Below are positions 26,239 through 38,642 of a DNA stretch of 64,000 bases, piece after piece. The translations under genes and the position numbers were made by a program. Under the pieces are notes generated by a model, which saw only the letters and a list, made by a program, of their open reading frames with translations, did no database searches and was not told the DNA's origin. This DNA is from Natronomonas halophila. GTDB taxonomy: Archaea > Halobacteriota > Halobacteria > Halobacteriales > Haloarculaceae. The DNA lies in contig NZ_CP058334.1 in assembly GCF_013391085.1 (NCBI RefSeq), positions 3,100,001 to 3,164,000 of the forward strand. The letters run 5' to 3'. Position 1 is the stretch's first letter. The number at the start of each line of letters is the position of its first letter.

Positions 26239-27138
26239 TCACGGCTCGGGGGTGTCGGATTCGACGTCGAGGACCTGCGTCTCGCTGACCTCGCCGTCGG
26301 CGTCGAGCGTCTCGATTTCCACCGTCGACGGCATCGCTTCCGGTTCCGTGATGTCGACGCTCGCCGTCCAGGCGGTTCGGAGGCACTCGCCCCGACGGAA
26401 TCGGGGTGCCGTTCGAAGCCCGATTGTCGCTGTCAGTCGGTCCCCATCGGGTTGTAGGTCCGAGAGGAACGGATGGTAGTGTTCGGCCGGAAGCGTCCGC
26501 TGGCCGCTGAACGTCAGGTGGACGTTCGTCCGGGCTTCGGCATGCGTCTCGCGGTCCTCGCAGATGAGCGGTCCCGCGTTGAACCGCGCGTCCTGAACCG
26601 GCGAGCCGTATTCGATTTTATCGGACGATACTCCGAAACTCTCGAAGTCGACCATCTCGTAGTCGTCGGGAGAAACTTCGCCGTTCGGCGTCCCGTCAGA
26701 AAACGTCGAAACGGTCGTCGATTCGTCGAAGCCCGTCCGGTATTCGTCGAATCGGAGACCGACCACCTTCGGAAACCGGTCGCTTTCGAGCGTCGCCTCG
26801 CGGCGTACCGTGGCGTACTCCCCACAGTCGTCGGATTTTCGGGCCGCTTCCGGCACGTCGCTCCACGTCAGGTCATCGACCGGTACCTCCGTCAGCAGGG
26901 CGCCGTCACGACCGAACAGCGCCAATGCTGGCGCGAGGATACCGTAGCCCTCCCGAGCGAAATTGAAATTCACCGTCAGTTGTGCATCGACGCGCCAGCC
27001 GTCCGTCCGCTCGATAGTCGTCGGTTCGACGTGGAAGCCGACGCCGGTCCACGTCTCGCCGCAGGGCGAACAGCCGGCGAGCGCCGGAGCAACGCCGGTT
27101 GCAGCGAGCGCAAGCACCTGTCGCCTGCGGAGGTTCAT
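26239..27138 (-). CDS. Tat-exported lipoprotein, function unknown
   Basis: The 299-residue precursor starts MNLRRRQVLALAATGVAPAL, with a twin-arginine motif followed by hydrophobic residues and a lipobox Cys in LAGCSPCGE. It should be exported by Tat and lipid-anchored outside. The mature part is beta-rich and acidic with scattered Cys; no known domain is recognised. The TATA-like CCTTTTTAAG (minus strand, 27159-27168) 21-30 nt upstream supports the start. It lies downstream of top6A on the same strand but has its own promoter. Confidence 0.8.
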   Translation of the reverse strand: MNLRRRQVLALAATGVAPALAGCSPCGETWTGVGFHVEPTTIERTDGWRVDAQLTVNFNFAREGYGILAPALALFGRDGALLTEVPVDDLTWSDVPEAARKSDDCGEYATVRREATLESDRFPKVVGLRFDEYRTGFDESTTVSTFSDGTPNGEVSPDDYEMVDFESFGVSSDKIEYGSPVQDARFNAGPLICEDRETHAEARTNVHLTFSGQRTLPAEHYHPFLSDLQPDGDRLTATIGLRTAPRFRRGECLRTAWTASVDITEPEAMPSTVEIETLDADGEVSETQVLDVESDTPEP

Positions 27139-27178
27139 GGACGGGCCACGAAGGCCGACTTAAAAAGGATTCAGCCGA

Positions 27179-28285
27179 TTACAGTACGCCCATATCCGTG
27201 AGGCGTTCGGGGAGGTAGGTGTCAGTCACGAAGTCGAGGCCGCGGGAGGCAAGCGCCTGCTGTTCGGCCTTCTTGCCGATATCGAGCTGGAGTTCGATTT
27301 GTTCGGTCCAGTAGTCGTCCTGGAACCGCGGGTCGTCGAGTTCGCTTTCCAGCGCGTTGATGTCCGAGTCGCTGAGCGGGTCGGTCGGCAGGTCGTACTC
27401 GACGATGTCCGCCGGCTGGATGCCGATGTATTCGGCCTCCGGCGTCGCGAGGTACTCCGAGAGGTGGGCTGACTTGATAGAGCCGTAGGAGACCGAGGCG
27501 TAGATGCGGTACGACCACGGGTCGCCGTCACAGAAGACGACCACCGGCAGGTCGAGTTCGTCGTGGAGTCGCTTCGTGATACGGCGGGTCGCCCGTGCGG
27601 GCTGGCCCTTGAGGTGGACGATGATGGCGTTGTACTCCTCGTCGAAGCCGTTCTCGACGAGACGGTCGCGCATACCACCGGTCTCCACGCACAGCACGAA
27701 ATCGGCGTCGTTGTCGAGGAACTCGATGGTGTCAGGGTTGTTCGGAATCTGGTAGCCCCCCTCGCCGACGTCCTTCTGGCAGTGGATTTCCCGCTCGCCG
27801 CGGCGGGTCTGCTCACGGAGGAACAGCGGGCCCATAATCGTCGCCCCGGATTCCTCCGGGCGCATGTGGAAGTCCTCGCGGGTGACGTCGGAGACGATTT
27901 CGAGGTCCTCGACCAGTTGGTTGGATTCGTCCTGGCCGTTGAACTGCGCGCGCTCCTCGTCCCACGATTCGGAGAGGTAGTAGAGCTCACGCAGGGTCGA
28001 CGAGCGGCCCTCCTTGAGCTGGTTTTCGAGGAACTCGATGGTGTAAATCGCCTTGAGGAGCTTCTGGGCGCCGCTGACGGTATTTGCGGAGCGGGTTGAG
28101 GTACGGTCGCCGTAGACCCAGACGTCCTTGTCCTCGTCGAAGACGATGTTGCTTTTCGTCCGGGTCGGGATTTCCATGGTCGGAACGTCCCCCTCGGCGA
28201 ACTGGTCGTAGAACTCGCTTGCGAGGTCGATAAGCCGCTCGCGGGCGAGGTCGTCCTGAATCTCGTAGTCGTCGTTTGCGCTCAT
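27179..28285 (-). CDS. top6A: DNA topoisomerase VI subunit A
   Basis: Cleavage subunit of the type IIB topoisomerase, related to Spo11. The 368-residue protein has the catalytic tyrosine region in [16 protein letters not shown] and the Toprim motifs VLCVETGGM and [14 protein letters not shown]. It forms an A2B2 enzyme that relaxes and decatenates DNA using ATP. The start is 1 nt after the top6B stop (28287), so the two are one operon with the B subunit first. Confidence 0.97.
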   Translation of the reverse strand: MSANDDYEIQDDLARERLIDLASEFYDQFAEGDVPTMEIPTRTKSNIVFDEDKDVWVYGDRTSTRSANTVSGAQKLLKAIYTIEFLENQLKEGRSSTLRELYYLSESWDEERAQFNGQDESNQLVEDLEIVSDVTREDFHMRPEESGATIMGPLFLREQTRRGEREIHCQKDVGEGGYQIPNNPDTIEFLDNDADFVLCVETGGMRDRLVENGFDEEYNAIIVHLKGQPARATRRITKRLHDELDLPVVVFCDGDPWSYRIYASVSYGSIKSAHLSEYLATPEAEYIGIQPADIVEYDLPTDPLSDSDINALESELDDPRFQDDYWTEQIELQLDIGKKAEQQALASRGLDFVTDTYLPERLTDMGVL

Positions 28286-28286
28286 G

Positions 28287-30686
28287 TTATGCGTTGATGG
28301 TCAGCCGCTCGTTTTCGATGCCCTCCACGGAGACGTCGAAGTCGGCGTCGCCGTCGATGTCGTATTCGAGGGTCGCTTTCTCGCCGCCAGAAACCGTTGG
28401 GGACCACTTGAGGAACCACTCGCCGTCCATTTCGACGACGGTGGCGTCCTCGTGGTCGCCGGGGTCGGCGGTGACGATCTCCGTAATCTCGGGGTCGACG
28501 TTCGTGTCGCCGTGATTGTGGATGGTCAACTCCACCGTCGAACCGTTGACGGACCGCTCGATGAGCACGTTGTTCATGATGCGTGCCAGCGAGTCGTCGA
28601 TATCGAGCGGTTCGCGGTCGGTCACCTCCGACAGTTTGTCGGCCATCTCCGGCAGGATGTCGGCGATGACGTTCTGCTTGCGGCGGCGCTTTTCGAGGGA
28701 CTGCTGCTTGCTGAGATAGGAGTTCATCTCCCGGCCGGCCTCCTGCAGAGCCAGTCGGAGTTGCTTCTCGATTTCGGGGATGTTGGCGACGGCGTCCTTC
28801 GATTCGCTGGTGAAGGGGACGCTCGTCGAGGCGACGTGGGCCATGATGACCGCAGGCCCGCTCGGCATCCCGGAGCCGCCGGGCTGGTCGAGGCCGTAGT
28901 TCCGCCAGTTGACGTCCTTGATGACGTCGACGGTGGCACAGGCGCCGCGCTGGTAGACCAGCGGAACGCGGTTGGCGAACCGGAGGATTTCGGCCGAGCC
29001 CTCGGCGGACAGGTCGCCGCCGTAGGCGATGCCCACCTCGACGACGAAGGGGTCGCCGCCGTGGACCGCCGCATCGCGGGTGACGGAGGTGTAGAAGTCA
29101 GCCTCGTATTCCTTTTCGAGGCCGGCCTGCACGAGGTCCTCGGAGATGGGGGCCAGACAGTCGGTCGGCGGCGCGAGGATGTCCGTCTCGCGCATCGCTT
29201 CGAGGAACTTCGCGGCGGTGTCCCGGTCGTCGGCGACCGAATTGACGTTCGGCACGTCGTCGGGAACGCGGGCGGCCTCCGACCAGAAGGCGTCGACGAT
29301 GTTCTCGCGGGCCGTGTCGCCGAAACTGGCGTCGTCCCGGTCTTCAGTCATGTCCGCCGCACGGTCGACGAACTCCCGGAGTCCCGACTGCGTGACGCGG
29401 TTGCGCGTGTCTTCCTGCTCGTCGAACTTGTCGGCGAGTCGGCGGGCCATCCCTTCGACGGCAGCGTCGTCCTTGCGGGTCGTGGTCGCCTCGTCGACGA
29501 GTTCGTAACAGTCGGCGCGGCGGTCGACGATTATCCCGTCCCACGCGGCGTCGACGGCGTTGTCACGGACCGTGGACCCGAACGTCTCGTCGAACTCGTC
29601 TTCGACGTCGTCGGCGAGTTCGTCGGCGAGTTTGGCGACCTCGGTGTGGGCGATGCGGTCGTGGTCCTTGATTCCGTCGGCAAGTCGCTCGGCGAAGGCT
29701 TCGGTGGCGTCGGCGCTTTTGTTCGCGACGGCGTCGGTGACGGCGCTTTCGATGTCGGCGTCCTCGTGGGCCTGCGGCGGCCGCCAGGCCATCTCGCGAC
29801 CGAAGTGTCGGTCTCGGAAATTGTCGACGACTTCGTCGGCCGTCTTGGCGCCCACGCGGGTGAACTCGCCCTGCAGGAACCCGGAGATAGAATACGAGTC
29901 CGTCGCGTCGAGCATCTTCAGAAGCGTCCCGAGTTCGACGCCGTGGGGGTGTGGGCGGATTTCCTCGGTTTCGGGCGGCAGTTGGTCGGTCGCCCGCTCG
30001 AACTTGAAGGACTCCTTGGGTTCGTGGAACTCGATGCGGGCGTGCGGATTGACGACCGCCGTGTACTTGATGTAGTCGTGGAGTTGCTGGCGGGCGCGCA
30101 TGTTGCCCTCCATCTCCAGTTCGATGCGGGTCCCGTGGGGTCGTTCCCACGATGCGGACTCGTCGACGTCGATTTCGGGTTCGTTGGTGTCCGTATCGAT
30201 GGTTAACTCGAAGTACTGGGCGTCGCCGCCGTTCTCGGTCTTCGAGGTGATTTTCGCGGGCTTGCCGGAGGTGAGCTGCGAGTAGAGGACCGCCGCGGAG
30301 ATACCGATACCCTGCTGGCCGCGGGTCTGCTCGCGGGCGTGGAACCGGGAGCCATAGAGGAGTTTCCCGAAAACTTTCGGGAGTTGCTCTTTCGTGATGC
30401 CGGGGCCGTTGTCCTCGATGGTGAGCCGATAGTAGTTGCCCACCTCTTCGATTTCGACGTAGATGTCCGGGAGGATGCTGGCTTCCTCGGTGGCGTCTAA
30501 GGCGTTGTCGACGGCTTCCTTGACGGCCGTGACGAGTGCCTTGGCCCCGCTGTCGAAGCCCAGCATCTGCTTGTTCTTCTCGAAGAACTCGGCGATGGAG
30601 ATGGAGCGCTGACTTTCGGCCAACTGCTCGGCCGTCGCAGGCTCGCTACCGCCGCCTTCCCCGAGTTGCGACTGAAACGAGGTCAT
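28287..30686 (-). CDS. top6B: DNA topoisomerase VI subunit B
   Basis: ATPase subunit of Topo VI. The 799-residue protein has the GHKL motifs [16 protein letters not shown] and [20 protein letters not shown], then [18 protein letters not shown] helix-two-turn-helix and transducer domain follow (conserved Lys near [12 protein letters not shown]). An acidic, charge-rich segment in the middle (around 290-480) is longer than in Sulfolobus, as is common in haloarchaea. The C-terminal domain (about 700-799) is a beta-rich extension. The leaderless promoter includes a TATA-like box and a 17-bp upstream element shared with the gene at 8494-8649. Confidence 0.97.
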   Translation of the reverse strand: MTSFQSQLGEGGGSEPATAEQLAESQRSISIAEFFEKNKQMLGFDSGAKALVTAVKEAVDNALDATEEASILPDIYVEIEEVGNYYRLTIEDNGPGITKEQLPKVFGKLLYGSRFHAREQTRGQQGIGISAAVLYSQLTSGKPAKITSKTENGGDAQYFELTIDTDTNEPEIDVDESASWERPHGTRIELEMEGNMRARQQLHDYIKYTAVVNPHARIEFHEPKESFKFERATDQLPPETEEIRPHPHGVELGTLLKMLDATDSYSISGFLQGEFTRVGAKTADEVVDNFRDRHFGREMAWRPPQAHEDADIESAVTDAVANKSADATEAFAERLADGIKDHDRIAHTEVAKLADELADDVEDEFDETFGSTVRDNAVDAAWDGIIVDRRADCYELVDEATTTRKDDAAVEGMARRLADKFDEQEDTRNRVTQSGLREFVDRAADMTEDRDDASFGDTARENIVDAFWSEAARVPDDVPNVNSVADDRDTAAKFLEAMRETDILAPPTDCLAPISEDLVQAGLEKEYEADFYTSVTRDAAVHGGDPFVVEVGIAYGGDLSAEGSAEILRFANRVPLVYQRGACATVDVIKDVNWRNYGLDQPGGSGMPSGPAVIMAHVASTSVPFTSESKDAVANIPEIEKQLRLALQEAGREMNSYLSKQQSLEKRRRKQNVIADILPEMADKLSEVTDREPLDIDDSLARIMNNVLIERSVNGSTVELTIHNHGDTNVDPEITEIVTADPGDHEDATVVEMDGEWFLKWSPTVSGGEKATLEYDIDGDADFDVSVEGIENERLTINA

Positions 30687-30712
30687 TCGTTTTGACGTAA
30701 ATCCCCACCCAC

Positions 30713-30746
30713 GTAAAACCTCGTCGCTACCGGAGTGAAAGTGAAA
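30713..30746 (-). promoter_or_regulatory. top6B promoter with shared upstream element
   Basis: Minus-strand GGTTTTAC (30713-30720) is a TATA-like box 27-34 nt before ATG 30686. TTTCACTTTCACTCCGG on the minus strand (30730-30746) lies about 10 nt further upstream and is identical to 8692-8708. A separate, strong TATATAAAT (30801-30811) in the same gap has no assigned gene. Confidence 0.5.
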
Positions 30747-30830
30747 CCGGCCGACAGCACGCCTCCGATGACGGATGTCGGACAGATCGGTAACTATACG
30801 GTATATAAATGAATCCGGCGATGCGTCCGC

Positions 30831-31346
30831 TCAATCGGTGTACGGTTTCTCGATATCCGGGTCGACGCTGATGAGTGCGTTCATCCGGCGCGTAATCGCG
30901 TCGAAAAGCGAGATGAGCGGCGACAGCGCGCGTTCGACGAACCGGACGGGCGAGGCGATGGTCAGCGACCACTGTTGAGCGTTGCCGAGGCCGTAGGCCT
31001 TCGGCACGATTTCGCCGAAAATCAGGATGAGGAAACTGGTGATAACCGTCGTCACGGCGACGCCGGGGCCGGCCGAGAGGCGACTGGTGATGAGGACGGT
31101 CAGGATGCTCGAAATCGCGATGTTCACGACGTTGTTGCCGACGAGCAGCGTCACCAGCAGGCGGTGGGGGTCATCCCGGAGTTCCTTCAGGACGTCCGCA
31201 CGGGGGTCGCCCGAGGCCGCCTGCTCGTCTATCCACTGGGTCGGCAGCGAGAAGACGGCCGTCTCGGAACTGGAGAAGAAGGCGCTACAACAGAGGAGTA
31301 GAACTGTCGCCACGATTCCGACAACCGTTATTGAGGCGCTTACCAT
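30831..31346 (-). CDS. CNNM/DUF21-domain membrane protein without CBS domains
   Basis: A 171-residue protein consisting only of the DUF21 (CNNM) transmembrane domain: four hydrophobic segments with CSAFFSSSETAVFSLPTQWI, LLVTLLVGNNVVNIAISSIL and LILIFGEIVPKAYGLGNAQQ. DUF21 occurs in CorC/CNNM-type transporters linked to Mg2+/Na+ movement and is normally followed by two CBS domains and a CorC_HlyC domain, which are absent here. It stops cleanly after KPYTD, so it is a natural short form or a stable truncation. The frame opens at 31385, but MVSASITVVGIV at 31346 is the likely start. Confidence 0.82.
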   Translation of the reverse strand: MVSASITVVGIVATVLLLCCSAFFSSSETAVFSLPTQWIDEQAASGDPRADVLKELRDDPHRLLVTLLVGNNVVNIAISSILTVLITSRLSAGPGVAVTTVITSFLILIFGEIVPKAYGLGNAQQWSLTIASPVRFVERALSPLISLFDAITRRMNALISVDPDIEKPYTD

Positions 31347-31402
31347 AGGAACCGGTTCACGGCCGTGGTGAAAGAAGCCACTCACTCAGCAAAGCGTCCC
31401 TT

Positions 31403-32191
31403 CTACACCACGACGGCGGCGTCGACGACCACCAATATCGCGAATCCCACGAGGAAGGCCGCAGTGGCCTCGTCGGCGTAGCCGTGGCCGTGACTGGAGG
31501 GAACCATCTCCCGGAAGACGACGCCGAGCATAGCCCCGGCCGCGAAGCCGGCAGCAATCGGGAAGACACCCTGTGCGACGGAGACGAGACCGTAGCCGAA
31601 TATCGAGGCCGCGACCTGCGGGACCGCCCCCGAGAGGGTCGTATAGAGGAACACGCGGACGCCCGAGACGCCCGCCTGACTGACGGGGATGGCGAAGGCG
31701 AAGCCGTCGGGGACGTTCTGGAGGCCGATGACGATGGCCAACACGAGCGCGACGTCTTCGAGGCCGGAGGCGAAGGCGATGCCCATCGCCAGTCCCTCGG
31801 GCGCGTTGTGGAGCGTGATGGCGCCGCCGACGAGGACGGCCCGGCGGATGCGGTCGTCGAGACTCGCGTCGCTTGAGGTATCCTCGGCGCCACCCTCGCC
31901 CCGCCAGCGCGTGTACCGGACGTGGAGATGCGGGATGACGCGGTTGCCGGCCAACAGCGTGAAGCCGCCGATGAAGACGCCGGCCATCACCGCCGATAGG
32001 GTTCCCTGTTCCATGCCCGGGATGATGAGGCCGAACACCGACGCGGCGACCATGATGCCGCCGGCCAGTCCGAGGGCTGCATCGTAGACCCGGTGGCTGA
32101 TGCGCGCGCCGAGCAGCGTGGGCAGCGCGCCGAGGCCGGTCAGCAGTCCCGCGACCGTGGTGACCAGCAGCATCGTGAAAAACGCCGACAT
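31403..32191 (-). CDS. ZIP-family metal transporter
   Basis: Imports divalent metal such as Zn2+ or Fe2+ across the membrane. The 262-residue product has eight hydrophobic segments. Helix 4 carries the metal site GGAITLHNAPEGLAMGI and helix 5 has GLQNVPDGFAFAIPVSQAG. A charged loop sits at about 92-112 (RYTRWRGEGGAEDTSSDAS). No metal regulator is adjacent. It runs in the same direction as the DUF21 gene with a 56-nt gap, so the two membrane genes may share a transcript. Confidence 0.92.
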   Translation of the reverse strand: MSAFFTMLLVTTVAGLLTGLGALPTLLGARISHRVYDAALGLAGGIMVAASVFGLIIPGMEQGTLSAVMAGVFIGGFTLLAGNRVIPHLHVRYTRWRGEGGAEDTSSDASLDDRIRRAVLVGGAITLHNAPEGLAMGIAFASGLEDVALVLAIVIGLQNVPDGFAFAIPVSQAGVSGVRVFLYTTLSGAVPQVAASIFGYGLVSVAQGVFPIAAGFAAGAMLGVVFREMVPSSHGHGYADEATAAFLVGFAILVVVDAAVVV

Positions 32192-32267
32192 TCCCCGGAA
32201 CGTCGTCGCGCCATCGTATAAATCATGTCGGGGAACCCTTTTGCCGCAGGGCTCCGGGAAGGCGGAT

Positions 32268-32813
32268 ATGGTGGCTGATTTCGTTCTCCGAATCGTCGAC
32301 AGTACGATTCGCGGGCTCGTGAGTGGCGTCGAGGCGGCGCTTCCCCGACTCGTTGCGGGCCTCGTTTTCGCCGCCGTCGCCTATCTCGGGGTGCGGCTCA
32401 TTCTGGCGGCCCTCGGCGCGTCGCTCCGTCGGTACTACGGGGAGCGACAGGAACTGGTCGCACAGCTTTTCGTCACTGTCGTCGGCATCTTCCTGTGGTT
32501 CGCTGCGGGATTGACGTTCCTGAAAATCGTCGGAATGGGCGATATCGCCGCCAGCCTCGGGACGGCCGTCGGCTTCATCGCCTTGGGCGTCTCGTATGCG
32601 CTCTCGGAGATGATCGAGGACACCGTCGCTGGCGTCTATCTGCTCCGGGACCCCGACTTCGAGGTCGGTGACGAAATCAAGGTCGGCAGCACGGAAGGGA
32701 CCGTTGCGGCCATCGAACTGCGCAAGAGTCGGTTCACGCTCGAAAACGGTGATACGTGGATCGCCGCCAACCGAAAGGTCGAGGCGGAATGGACGAAACT
32801 GGCCGAGGAGTAA
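32268..32813 (+). CDS. small MscS-family mechanosensitive channel protein
   Basis: A 181-residue membrane protein with three predicted helices, then the MscS pore helix and beta domain: MGDIAASLGTAVGFIALGVS, ALSEMIEDTVAGVYLLRDPD and FEVGDEIKVGSTEGTVAAIE. It lacks the large C-terminal vestibule of E. coli MscS, as is usual for short haloarchaeal members. It would act as an osmotic safety valve. Start 32268 is preferred over the frame opening at 32100, which overlaps the divergent ZIP gene. It is followed by gyrB after 149 nt. Confidence 0.88.
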   Translation: MVADFVLRIVDSTIRGLVSGVEAALPRLVAGLVFAAVAYLGVRLILAALGASLRRYYGERQELVAQLFVTVVGIFLWFAAGLTFLKIVGMGDIAASLGTAVGFIALGVSYALSEMIEDTVAGVYLLRDPDFEVGDEIKVGSTEGTVAAIELRKSRFTLENGDTWIAANRKVEAEWTKLAEE

Positions 32814-32920
32814 TCGTCCAATACGGTCGGTAAGTCGGCGTTTCGATGCGCCGCAGTAACCGGGTTCCACTCGCCGAATAGCCTGCTTCATCTTCGCTCA
32901 CGCGCGGGCGCGTGTGGGGG

Positions 32921-32929
32921 TTTTATACC
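32921..32929 (+). promoter_or_regulatory. gyrase operon TATA box
   Basis: TTTTATACC lies 34-42 nt before ATG 32963, so the gyrB-gyrA mRNA should start near 32950 with a short leader of roughly 10-15 nt. Confidence 0.5.
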
Positions 32930-32953
32930 TGCCCGGTGGCTAGGGGTGGATAG

Positions 32954-34882
<1,929 letters not shown>

Positions 34883-34883
34883 T

Positions 34884-37397
34884 ATGAGTTCTGAAACACC
34901 CGACGCGCCGGACGTTCCGGCAGACAAGGTAGAGCCCGTCCGCATCGAGGACGAGATGGAGCAGTCGTACATCGACTACGCGATGAGCGTCATCGTCGGG
35001 CGTGCGCTGCCCGACGCCCGTGACGGCCTCAAGCCCGTCCAGCGGCGCATCCTCTATGCGATGGAGGAGATGAGCCTCACGCCCCGGTCCGGCCACCGGA
35101 AGTCCTCCTCCATCGTCGGCGAGACGATGGGTAACTACCACCCGCACGGCGACAAGGCCATCTACGACGCGCTGGCGCGGATGGCCCAGGACTTCTCGCT
35201 GCGCTACCCGCTCGTCGACGGACAGGGGAACTTCGGGTCTATCGACGGCGACCCGCCCGCCGCGATGCGGTATACCGAGGCCCGGATGGCCCCGCTCGCT
35301 CAGGAGTTGCTGGCGGACATCGACAAGGATACGGTCGATTTCACGAGCAACTACGACGACCGACTGACCGAACCCGACGTCCTGCCGTCGAAGGTGCCGA
35401 ACCTCCTTCTGAACGGCGCCTCCGGTATCGCCGTCGGGATGTCGACCAACATCCCGCCGCACAACCTCGGTGAGGTCGTTGACGCGGCAATCCACCTCAT
35501 CGACAATCCCGACTGTTCGGTGTCGGACCTCATCGACACGCCCGAATCGGACGGCTACATCAAAGGGCCGGACTTCCCGACCGGCGCGAACATCGTCAAC
35601 CGCGAGGGCCTGTGGGACGCCTACACCGAGGGCCGCGGGCGCCTCCGCGTTCGCGCCGACCTCGACGTCGAGTACAGCGAGAAGGGCGGCGACCGTATCA
35701 TCATCAACGAACTCCCATATCAGGAGAACAAGGCCCGCCGCATCGAGCGCATCGCCGAGGACGTCAAGGACGGCAAGATAGAGGGTATCAGCGACATTCG
35801 CGACGAGTCCGACCGGAACGGCATCCGCGTCGTCATCGACTGTAAGCGCGGCGCTAACGTCGATGTCGTCAAGAACCAGCTCATCGAGAACCACCTCGAA
35901 AACACGTTCTCGGTCATCTCGCTGGCGCTTGTCGACGAGCAGCCCCGGGTGCTGAACCTGAAGGAACTGCTCGAACAGTTCGTCGACCACCGCCGCGAAG
36001 TGGTCCGCCGACGCTCGCAGTTCGAACTCGGCGAGGCCGAGGACCGCGCACACATCCTCGAAGGCCGACTGGTCGCGCTCGACAACGTCGACAGCGTCGT
36101 CGACCTGATTCAGAACAGCGAGGACCGCGATGCAGCCATCGGTACCCTTCAGGAGGACTTCGACCTCTCGGAGACCCAGGCCGAACACATCGTTCGGATG
36201 CAGTTGGGTTCGCTGACCTCGATGGAGGCCGGCGAAATCCAGACCGAATACGAGGAGGTTCAGGCCGAAATCGAACGGCTCGAAACCATCCTCGGCGACG
36301 AAGAGGAACTGCTCGACGTCATCAAGGACGAACTCCGCGAGGTCAAGGAGGAGTACGACGACGAGCGCCGGACCCACATCATCGAGGACGCGGGTGCGGT
36401 CACCCGCGAGGACCTCATCGCCGAGGAGGAGGTCGTCGTCGTCGTCACCGAGGACGACTACGTCAAGCGGATGCCGCTGGCCGATTTCGACCCCCAGCAC
36501 CGCGGCGGCAAGGGCATCATCGGCTCCCGACCCAAGGAAGGCGACCAGGTGTCGACGGTCTTCACCGCCTCGACACACGATTACCTGCTCTGCTTCACGA
36601 ATCAGGGGCAGGTCTACCGCCTGAAGGTCTTCGAGTTGCCCGAAATGGGCCGGACCGCCCGCGGTACCTCGGCAGTCAACATCATCGACCTCGACGACGG
36701 CGAGGAGATTACGGCCGTCGTCAACACGGACGACATCGACGAGGGCTACCTCGCGATGGCGACCGAAGGCGGCTACGTCAAGCGAACCGCCGTCTCCGAG
36801 TTCGAGAACGTCCACTCGGGCGGCATCCGCGCCGTCAGCCTCGAAGACGAGGACTCGCTGGTCGACGTCGAGGTGACCTCCGGCGACGGGGACCTGTTCG
36901 TCGGTACCCGACAGGGTATGACCATTCGCTTCGCCGAGGAGGACGCCCGACCGATGGGCCGGACGGCCCGCGGTGTCAACGGCATCAAACTCGAAGGCGA
37001 CGACAAGGTCGCCGGCCTCGTCGCCGCCGAAAGCGAGGACGACCGCGACCTGCTGACGGTCACCAAACACGGATACGGCAAGCGGACAGCGCTCGAGGAA
37101 TACCGCCAGCAGTCCCGCTACGGCAAGGGTCTCATCGACATCAAGACCGACGAGCGCAACGGCCCCGTCTGCTCCATCAACACGGTTTCGGCGGGCGACG
37201 GCCTCGTCATCATGAGCGAGTCCGGCCAGATTATGCGCACCCACGTCGACGAGGTGTCGGAAGTCGGCCGGAACACCAAGGGCGTCGTCGTGATGAAAGT
37301 CGATGACGACGACCAGGTCGCTGGCGTCGACGTCGTCCCCGCCGAAGCGATGGACGAGGACGGCGACGCCGACGACGCGGACGGCGACGAGGAGTAA
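34884..37397 (+). CDS. gyrA: DNA gyrase subunit A
   Basis: Cleavage subunit of gyrase. The 837-residue protein carries the active-site Tyr130 in [15 protein letters not shown], the winged-helix stretch [20 protein letters not shown], the GyrA-box-like QHRGGKGI and a six-bladed beta-pinwheel C-terminal domain, ending in an acidic tail ([13 protein letters not shown]). At the position equivalent to E. coli Ser83 it has Lys91 (His-Pro-His-Gly-Asp-Lys). ATG 34884 is set by the single-nucleotide gap after gyrB; the longer frame is not used. It ends 64 nt before trpB. Confidence 0.98.
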   Translation: MSSETPDAPDVPADKVEPVRIEDEMEQSYIDYAMSVIVGRALPDARDGLKPVQRRILYAMEEMSLTPRSGHRKSSSIVGETMGNYHPHGDKAIYDALARMAQDFSLRYPLVDGQGNFGSIDGDPPAAMRYTEARMAPLAQELLADIDKDTVDFTSNYDDRLTEPDVLPSKVPNLLLNGASGIAVGMSTNIPPHNLGEVVDAAIHLIDNPDCSVSDLIDTPESDGYIKGPDFPTGANIVNREGLWDAYTEGRGRLRVRADLDVEYSEKGGDRIIINELPYQENKARRIERIAEDVKDGKIEGISDIRDESDRNGIRVVIDCKRGANVDVVKNQLIENHLENTFSVISLALVDEQPRVLNLKELLEQFVDHRREVVRRRSQFELGEAEDRAHILEGRLVALDNVDSVVDLIQNSEDRDAAIGTLQEDFDLSETQAEHIVRMQLGSLTSMEAGEIQTEYEEVQAEIERLETILGDEEELLDVIKDELREVKEEYDDERRTHIIEDAGAVTREDLIAEEEVVVVVTEDDYVKRMPLADFDPQHRGGKGIIGSRPKEGDQVSTVFTASTHDYLLCFTNQGQVYRLKVFELPEMGRTARGTSAVNIIDLDDGEEITAVVNTDDIDEGYLAMATEGGYVKRTAVSEFENVHSGGIRAVSLEDEDSLVDVEVTSGDGDLFVGTRQGMTIRFAEEDARPMGRTARGVNGIKLEGDDKVAGLVAAESEDDRDLLTVTKHGYGKRTALEEYRQQSRYGKGLIDIKTDERNGPVCSINTVSAGDGLVIMSESGQIMRTHVDEVSEVGRNTKGVVVMKVDDDDQVAGVDVVPAEAMDEDGDADDADGDEE

Positions 37398-37461
37398 CTC
37401 CCTCACGTCCCGATTCTGGCCATCCGCCAACTCTTTTATACACCACCGAACAGGTACGGGT

Positions 37462-38625
37462 ATGTCCGATTCCGACGACCACCAGTTCGGCGAGTTCGGC
37501 GGACGGTACGTCCCCGAACCGATGCAGGAGCCGCTCGAACAGTTGGCGGGCGCCTTCGAGGAAATCGCCCAATCCGAGGCGTTCAAAGAAGAGTTCCGCC
37601 ACGCCCTCGAACAGTACGCCGGGCGGCCGACGCCGCTGTTCCACGCCGAGAACCTCAGCGAGGCTTACGGCGCCGATATCTACCTCAAACGGGAGGACCT
37701 GCTCCACGGCGGCGCGCACAAGATTAACAACTGCGTCGGGCAGGCGCTTTTGGCCGAGAAGGCGGGCAAGGACCGCCTTATCGCCGAAACCGGCGCCGGC
37801 CAACACGGCGTCGCGACGGCGATGGTTGGCGCGCTCTTCGACCTCGATACGGAGATTTACATGGGGAAGAAGGACGTCGAGCGGCAGAAGATGAACGTCT
37901 TCCGCATGCGCCTGATGGGCGCGGAAGTTAACGAAGTCACGCGCGGCGGCGAGGGCCTTGCCGACGCCGTCGACGCCGCTCTGGAGGACTTCGCCGAGAA
38001 CATGGAGGATACCCACTACCTCGTCGGCAGCGTGGTCGGCCCCGACCCCTTCCCGCGGATGGTCCGGGAGTTCCAGTCGGTCATCGGCACGGAGGCCCGC
38101 GAACAAATCATCGACCAGATTGGAGGCCTTCCAGACGCCTGCGTGGCCTGCGTCGGCGGCGGGTCCAACGCCATCGGTCTGTTCCACGCCTTCCGGGACG
38201 ACCCCGTCGAGTTCTACGGCGGCGAAGGCGGCGGCAAGGGCTCCGAATCGACCCAGCACGCTGCGCCGCTGGCCGAGGGCGAAGAGGACGTCCTTCACGG
38301 CATGAAAACGCGCGTCATCGGCGAGGGCGTCGACGTCCATAGCGTCTCCGCTGGCCTCGATTACCCGAGCGTCGGCCCGGAACACGCCATGTTCCGCGAG
38401 GTCGGCCGCTGTGAGTACCGCGGGATTACGGACGACGAGGCGCTGGCAGCGTTCCGCGACCTTTCGGAACTCGAAGGCATCATCCCGGCGCTCGAATCGG
38501 CCCACGCTGTCGCGCTGGCCGGGGAACTCGCCGACGAGGGCGACCACGACACCATCGTCGTGAACCTCTCGGGCCGCGGCGACAAGGACATGCAGCAGGT
38601 CGCCGAGATGCTCGAATTGGATTAA
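37462..38625 (+). CDS. trpB: tryptophan synthase beta chain
   Basis: PLP enzyme that joins indole and serine to make tryptophan. The 387-residue product has [19 protein letters not shown] at the N-terminus, the PLP lysine Lys87 in [15 protein letters not shown] (same number as E. coli Lys87), [23 protein letters not shown] and [12 protein letters not shown]. These are signs of the TrpB1 type rather than TrpB2. The COMM-type loop after LHGMKTRV is shortened. A TATA-like CTTTTATACA (37433-37442) lies 20-29 nt before the ATG. No trpA or other trp gene is adjacent, so this copy is unlinked or a second copy. Confidence 0.93.
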   Translation: MSDSDDHQFGEFGGRYVPEPMQEPLEQLAGAFEEIAQSEAFKEEFRHALEQYAGRPTPLFHAENLSEAYGADIYLKREDLLHGGAHKINNCVGQALLAEKAGKDRLIAETGAGQHGVATAMVGALFDLDTEIYMGKKDVERQKMNVFRMRLMGAEVNEVTRGGEGLADAVDAALEDFAENMEDTHYLVGSVVGPDPFPRMVREFQSVIGTEAREQIIDQIGGLPDACVACVGGGSNAIGLFHAFRDDPVEFYGGEGGGKGSESTQHAAPLAEGEEDVLHGMKTRVIGEGVDVHSVSAGLDYPSVGPEHAMFREVGRCEYRGITDDEALAAFRDLSELEGIIPALESAHAVALAGELADEGDHDTIVVNLSGRGDKDMQQVAEMLELD

Positions 38626-38642
38626 AAGAGTATCCGTCGCGC

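Noticed and set aside
30775-30978. 67-codon plus-strand frame overlapping the DUF21 gene and the gap before top6B
   Set aside because: It lies largely opposite a well-supported gene and its TATA-like box is inside rather than upstream of the frame.
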